Of a stretch of DNA of 64,000 nt, positions 60,798 to 64,000 are shown piece by piece. The translations under genes and the position numbers were made by a program. The DNA comes from Fennellomyces sp. T-0311 (taxonomy: Eukaryota > Mucoromycota > Mucoromycetes > Mucorales > Lichtheimiaceae): assembly GCA_025266875.1 (NCBI GenBank), contig JALLLT010000001.1, positions 1,364,001-1,428,000 of the forward strand, read 5' to 3'. The stretch's first letter is position 1; the number at the start of each line of letters is the position of its first letter. The notes under the pieces were generated by a model. It saw only the letters and a program-made list of their open reading frames with translations, did not search any database and was not told the origin of the DNA.

Positions 60798-61813
60798 TTA
60801 GACCCGCTTGGAGTCCTCGATGTGCAGCTTGCCAAACTGCTGCTGGAACTGCAACGATCCGATGCGCTCGTGTCGCGGGCGAGGCGTGCCTTCCTCGTGC
60901 TTGATCGCCACTTTATCATCGTTTCGCTTTGCTGCGTCAATTAATCGTTCAAGCTCATCCACACGGTCCTTATACTGCGCCAGCGTGTCCTTCAGTTCTT
61001 TGATGTGATCCACCGACAGTTTCAGGATCGTGCCCTTGTTGATGTTCTTGATGTTGGCAGCCCCCGAGCCGCCCTGCGTTGATGACACCGACATTACGTT
61101 GGATGTGGTGGGTGCGTTTTCTAACAAATGGTCCGGCAGCAGCGTGGATAGTTCTAACAGGCGGCCATCAATTTCTGGCGCCAATGTGCAAGTCCCCCCT
61201 TGGAAGCACACTTACCATGAATCCGCTCGTTGATGTTGTCCCGCCGTCTTCTCTCCACTGCGTTATGCGACTCGCGCCTTCGACGTCGCTTCTCAAACAT
61301 CTCCTGCAGGCTGCGCATACAATTGAGTGCCTGAAAAAAAACATGACCAAGGTCCACTTACTTTCGCTGTTGAAGCTCGTCATCCTCGCCCCCTGCCCCA
61401 CTTGCAGGGTACCCGTTGGCGTCCAAGTGACCTGTCGATGTAGAAGGCGATACAATCAAATCCCGGCCGCCAAAGATAGGTGACTGACCGAACGACGATC
61501 CATTCGAGTCTAAACTGGTTCCAAACCAGTTTTGAGCGTTTGGGTCAGCAAAAGAGATAGGTCGACCGGCTGCGGCCGCAGCAGCTGCAGCAGCAGCCAT
61601 ATTATTCGGTGGACTAATCGCAATTGACGCTGCTCCAAAGCTGCCTTGACGTTGATGCAATTGGTAGCTGCTGCTGGCAGAAGGATTGAATACGCCTCGT
61701 GGATTGCGCACAGGGACCGCTCCGACAGTTGTGTGCGGTGTGCCCATGGACGCGAGTCCGGTTTGTGAGAACTGTTCGTCGAATTCCTGTTGTGTTGGAG
61801 AGTACATTGACAT
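60798..61813 (-). CDS. bHLH transcription factor
   Basis: Exons 61813-61362, 61310-61216 and 61174-60798 give 307 aa. A Ser/Ala-rich N-terminus with a poly-Ala run (about residues 72-82) precedes the basic region KRRRRRESHNAVERRRRDNI, which has the class B E-box residues (H, E, R), and helix 1 NERIHEIDGRLLELSTLLPD. Helix 2 lies in KNINKGTILKLSVDHIKELK, followed by a coiled leucine-zipper-like segment (AQYKDRVDELERLIDAAKR). The start of exon 2 was placed at 61310 because this acceptor keeps the frame into LQEMFEKRRRR. The basic region fits CACGTG-type E-box binding. Targets are unknown. Confidence 0.85.
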
Positions 61814-61868
61814 TTTGAATAAAATAAAATGGTTGAAGGAGAAGAAAGGGAAAGAAAAAGTAAGCGAG

Positions 61869-61920
61869 GAAGAGAGAGAGAGAGAGAGAGTAAATACACA
61901 CACGCACACACACACACACA
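61869..61920. repeat. GA and CA microsatellites upstream of the bHLH gene
   Basis: A (GA)n run of about 20 nt is followed by a (CA)n run of about 26 nt, at 60-110 nt upstream of the bHLH ATG, in the likely 5' UTR or promoter. Confidence 0.85.
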
Positions 61921-63812
61921 GCCCAACAAAAGAAATATGCTGTGAAAACGACTGCTGACCAGAATACGAAGCGTTATTGGTAACACAAAGCTCGGATCAT
62001 GTGGCCCTCGAAAAGAAAAAGGGGGCTATGGAGGGTGGTGAGCAACTTGAACGTTCTGCAGTGCTCTGGTGCCGGTTGATAAGCTTCTGGTCTACGTAGT
62101 CCTGACGCCATTGGTGTGCTTGATTAAATGGGCCTGGGAATTCCTATGCTTTTTAAAACCAGAAGGTAGGCTGCATGACGCTCTCGACGACACGGACCAT
62201 TTTCGGCTGATCGTTTCTGTTTCCCCGATACAGGCCATCGCCATCCGCCTTTATTCATTTCCGAGCAACTGCAAAAGGCCCGTGTATATATCTTATGCAG
62301 GTTCTACTTTAACGGTGGCGTTTTGCCTGTGTAGCACTGAGGCACTCTCCACCATTTTCCTGTTCCCCGGCAACGGCCCATATGCTCCAGTCCGGCACAA
62401 TCTACCTATATATCGCATATGAAAGTAAAAGAATCAACGGTTCCACAACGAAAATCATAAGTTGTACCACGGTTGGATCTTCGGAGTCCAGCAAAAGGGC
62501 ACAGGCCACCACACGCTTGCACACCTTTACGCCGCCTTTTGTCCACGTAGCCCAATTACGTAACAGCCGGTCTTAAACTGCCCATCAACCAGGTACTCCT
62601 TGTTAAAAAAAAAGGATACCAATACATTAGCCATATTGAGCCACATGAAAACAGTGGATTGCCACTTTTTTTCACTTGTGATCACGCAGGTGAGTGGCAT
62701 CATTATTTCGCAGGCAGCCGCTACTATATCGAACTTACTATACTACCTTATGTTGCCATCGTAATTTGGTTCCCGTCGAAACGAGAGTTTATGTGGCTCG
62801 TTCTTTTTACGCATGTGGTTCGCAGACAGTTAGCGATGATTGGTCGATTAACTATTTTACCGAATCGAGCGTATGCTCTCATTTGCAACGGACATACTGT
62901 TTCTAACTCGATTATTCAAAACTTGCTCAGCATTTGAAACGACAGCCCATTTTCTGTTGCTCCCTACACAATACGTTCTGCCTTTCATAAAATTCTTACA
63001 TGAAGTTGTCCCTGCCACCATCGTGGACCACGCGCCATTACAAGTATCCAACGAACTTTTCAAGGAGCCATACAGGTAGTACCGCGGAGACAACTTTAAT
63101 ATAAACATTTTTAAGAGGAAAACGTGGAGCAGGATGACGTGTGGTAAAAAGGCTTTCAAAAGTTGATAGGTCTTTTTTTTTATTTGCTTCCCCGCACCTG
63201 TATGTCCTCCTGGCAAGGGGTGATGTACGGTGAAGTCAATCACACCAATCATAGTCCGTGCTAATGCATCATTATGCTGCCAGATACCAACACGGCTTGT
63301 GCATCATGTAAAACAAAAAAGCATTGCTGCAACAAGATCATGGTCCCACGGCAAACGTGTCATTGTTTATAGAATGAGGCACAAACAAATGATTTTGAGA
63401 AAAAAAAGAGATTCGAGATAAGGTGTCATGATCCGCAAGAACCCCTTCCATCATGTTGTTGCCTGAGTTGCGATGCATCTCCTTTGCAAGCTCAGCAACG
63501 AAAGAGAAACCGTTCATACTGATGCAGCCAAAGCGATATAAAAAGGAAATCACGGGAACAGAGAGTCGCCAAGAGCCGGAATCAGCCGTTTTGGAGGAAC
63601 CAGGCCAAGATCAGATGGACGCACAAGACGTACGCTTTTGCGGACCTGTTATTGTAACTGCCTAATCTTGACAGAAATCGCACTGCTCTGCTGCACGTTT
63701 GAAAAAAAAACTTTTTTTACTTGCCTTTTTAGCTTGCTTTTCCTTGCTATATATTTAGAAATGCAGGCTCTCCATTCACCCTGCACTTTCTTCTTCTTTT
63801 TCTTCTCACTTT
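61921..63812. other. Long region without a firm gene
   Basis: About 1.9 kb. Only a frame at 63522-63664 (MQPKRYKKEITGTESRQEPE and on) looks faintly protein-like; it could be a short leader gene or part of the gene starting at 63813. No RNA gene was recognised. Confidence 0.35.
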
Positions 63813-64000
63813 ATGGAGGTTTCAAGACGCACAATAGAACGCTCGAATACGCTGGGCCCAATGGCAGCTATCCAAGAATGGGAGCTGGAACGAGCAATGG
63901 TACTAACAATATTCATACCGTCATTGTATTGTATGGCTCATATATCATCTTGCAAAGGCATTGAGTCAGCTGCAACAGTACCGCGAACGAGTACATTGGC
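63813..64000 (+). CDS. Partial gene at the right edge, unidentified
   Basis: Exon 1, 63813-63899, encodes MEVSRRTIERSNTLGPMAAI then QEWELERAM. A GTACTAAC..TTGCAAAG intron leads to a second exon starting near 63958 (ALSQLQQYRERVHW), which runs off the window. The upstream polypyrimidine tract (about 63786-63810) fits a fungal promoter. The peptide is helical and charged, perhaps a coiled coil. No family recognised from this much sequence. Confidence 0.45.
   Translation, partial: MEVSRRTIERSNTLGPMAAIQEWELERAMVLTIFIPSLYCMAHISSCKGIESAATVPRTSTL

Overview
The window looks like nuclear DNA of a filamentous fungus, most likely an early-diverging one (Mucoromycota, probably Mucorales). Nearly every gene is split by short introns, mostly about 50-110 nt with GT..AG ends. 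The readable products are eukaryotic and fungal: RNA polymerase II subunit Rpb7, Mon1, SBDS/Sdo1, Mcm6, a Byr4/Bfa1-type mitotic-exit regulator, an ADP/ATP carrier, 6-phosphogluconate dehydrogenase and glycyl-tRNA synthetase. A decayed DDE transposase, LINE-like remains and a LARGE-type GT49 glycosyltransferase fit the same group. I cannot name the species. All exon models were read by hand and checked for splice sites and reading-frame phase. There are about 95 introns, and four of them need a GC donor.

Layout. 0-12 kb is gene-dense: an Sfp1-like zinc-finger protein, a universal-stress-type protein, a PAS protein, a mitochondrial RRM protein, a YCII protein, RPB7, ATP synthase subunit e, a Byr4/Bfa1-like protein and the ADP/ATP carrier. 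12-16.3 kb is gene-poor, with two possible small genes and a decayed coding stretch. SDO1 and MON1 converge at 16.4-19.3 kb and their stop codons overlap. 19.3-21.9 kb holds a LINE-like remnant cut by a 131-bp TA-flanked MITE. A tandem pair of single-pass membrane proteins with DUF4097-like beta repeats follows, then GND1.

26.4-30.1 kb is a repeat graveyard with a dead DDE transposase. 30.1-40.1 kb is a tandem array of DHA2-type MFS exporters: three intact copies with shared intron positions and one relic. After a 2-kb gap come MGST3, an acyl-CoA synthetase, a secreted phosphoesterase, a GT49 transferase, adenylate kinase 6 and glycyl-tRNA synthetase.

53.5-64 kb carries a protein with three tandem HNH/NUMOD4-like modules, MCM6 (11 exons), a protein with ten Myb/SANT repeats behind a mitochondrial-type leader, a bHLH factor, and the start of an unidentified gene at the right edge.

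Most genes are unrelated housekeeping functions. The local groupings that probably mean something are the MFS array (export), the DUF4097 pair (a cell-surface family) and the close AK6/GT49 pair. The strongest candidates for undescribed biology are the triple-HNH protein and the mitochondrial-looking ten-repeat Myb protein.
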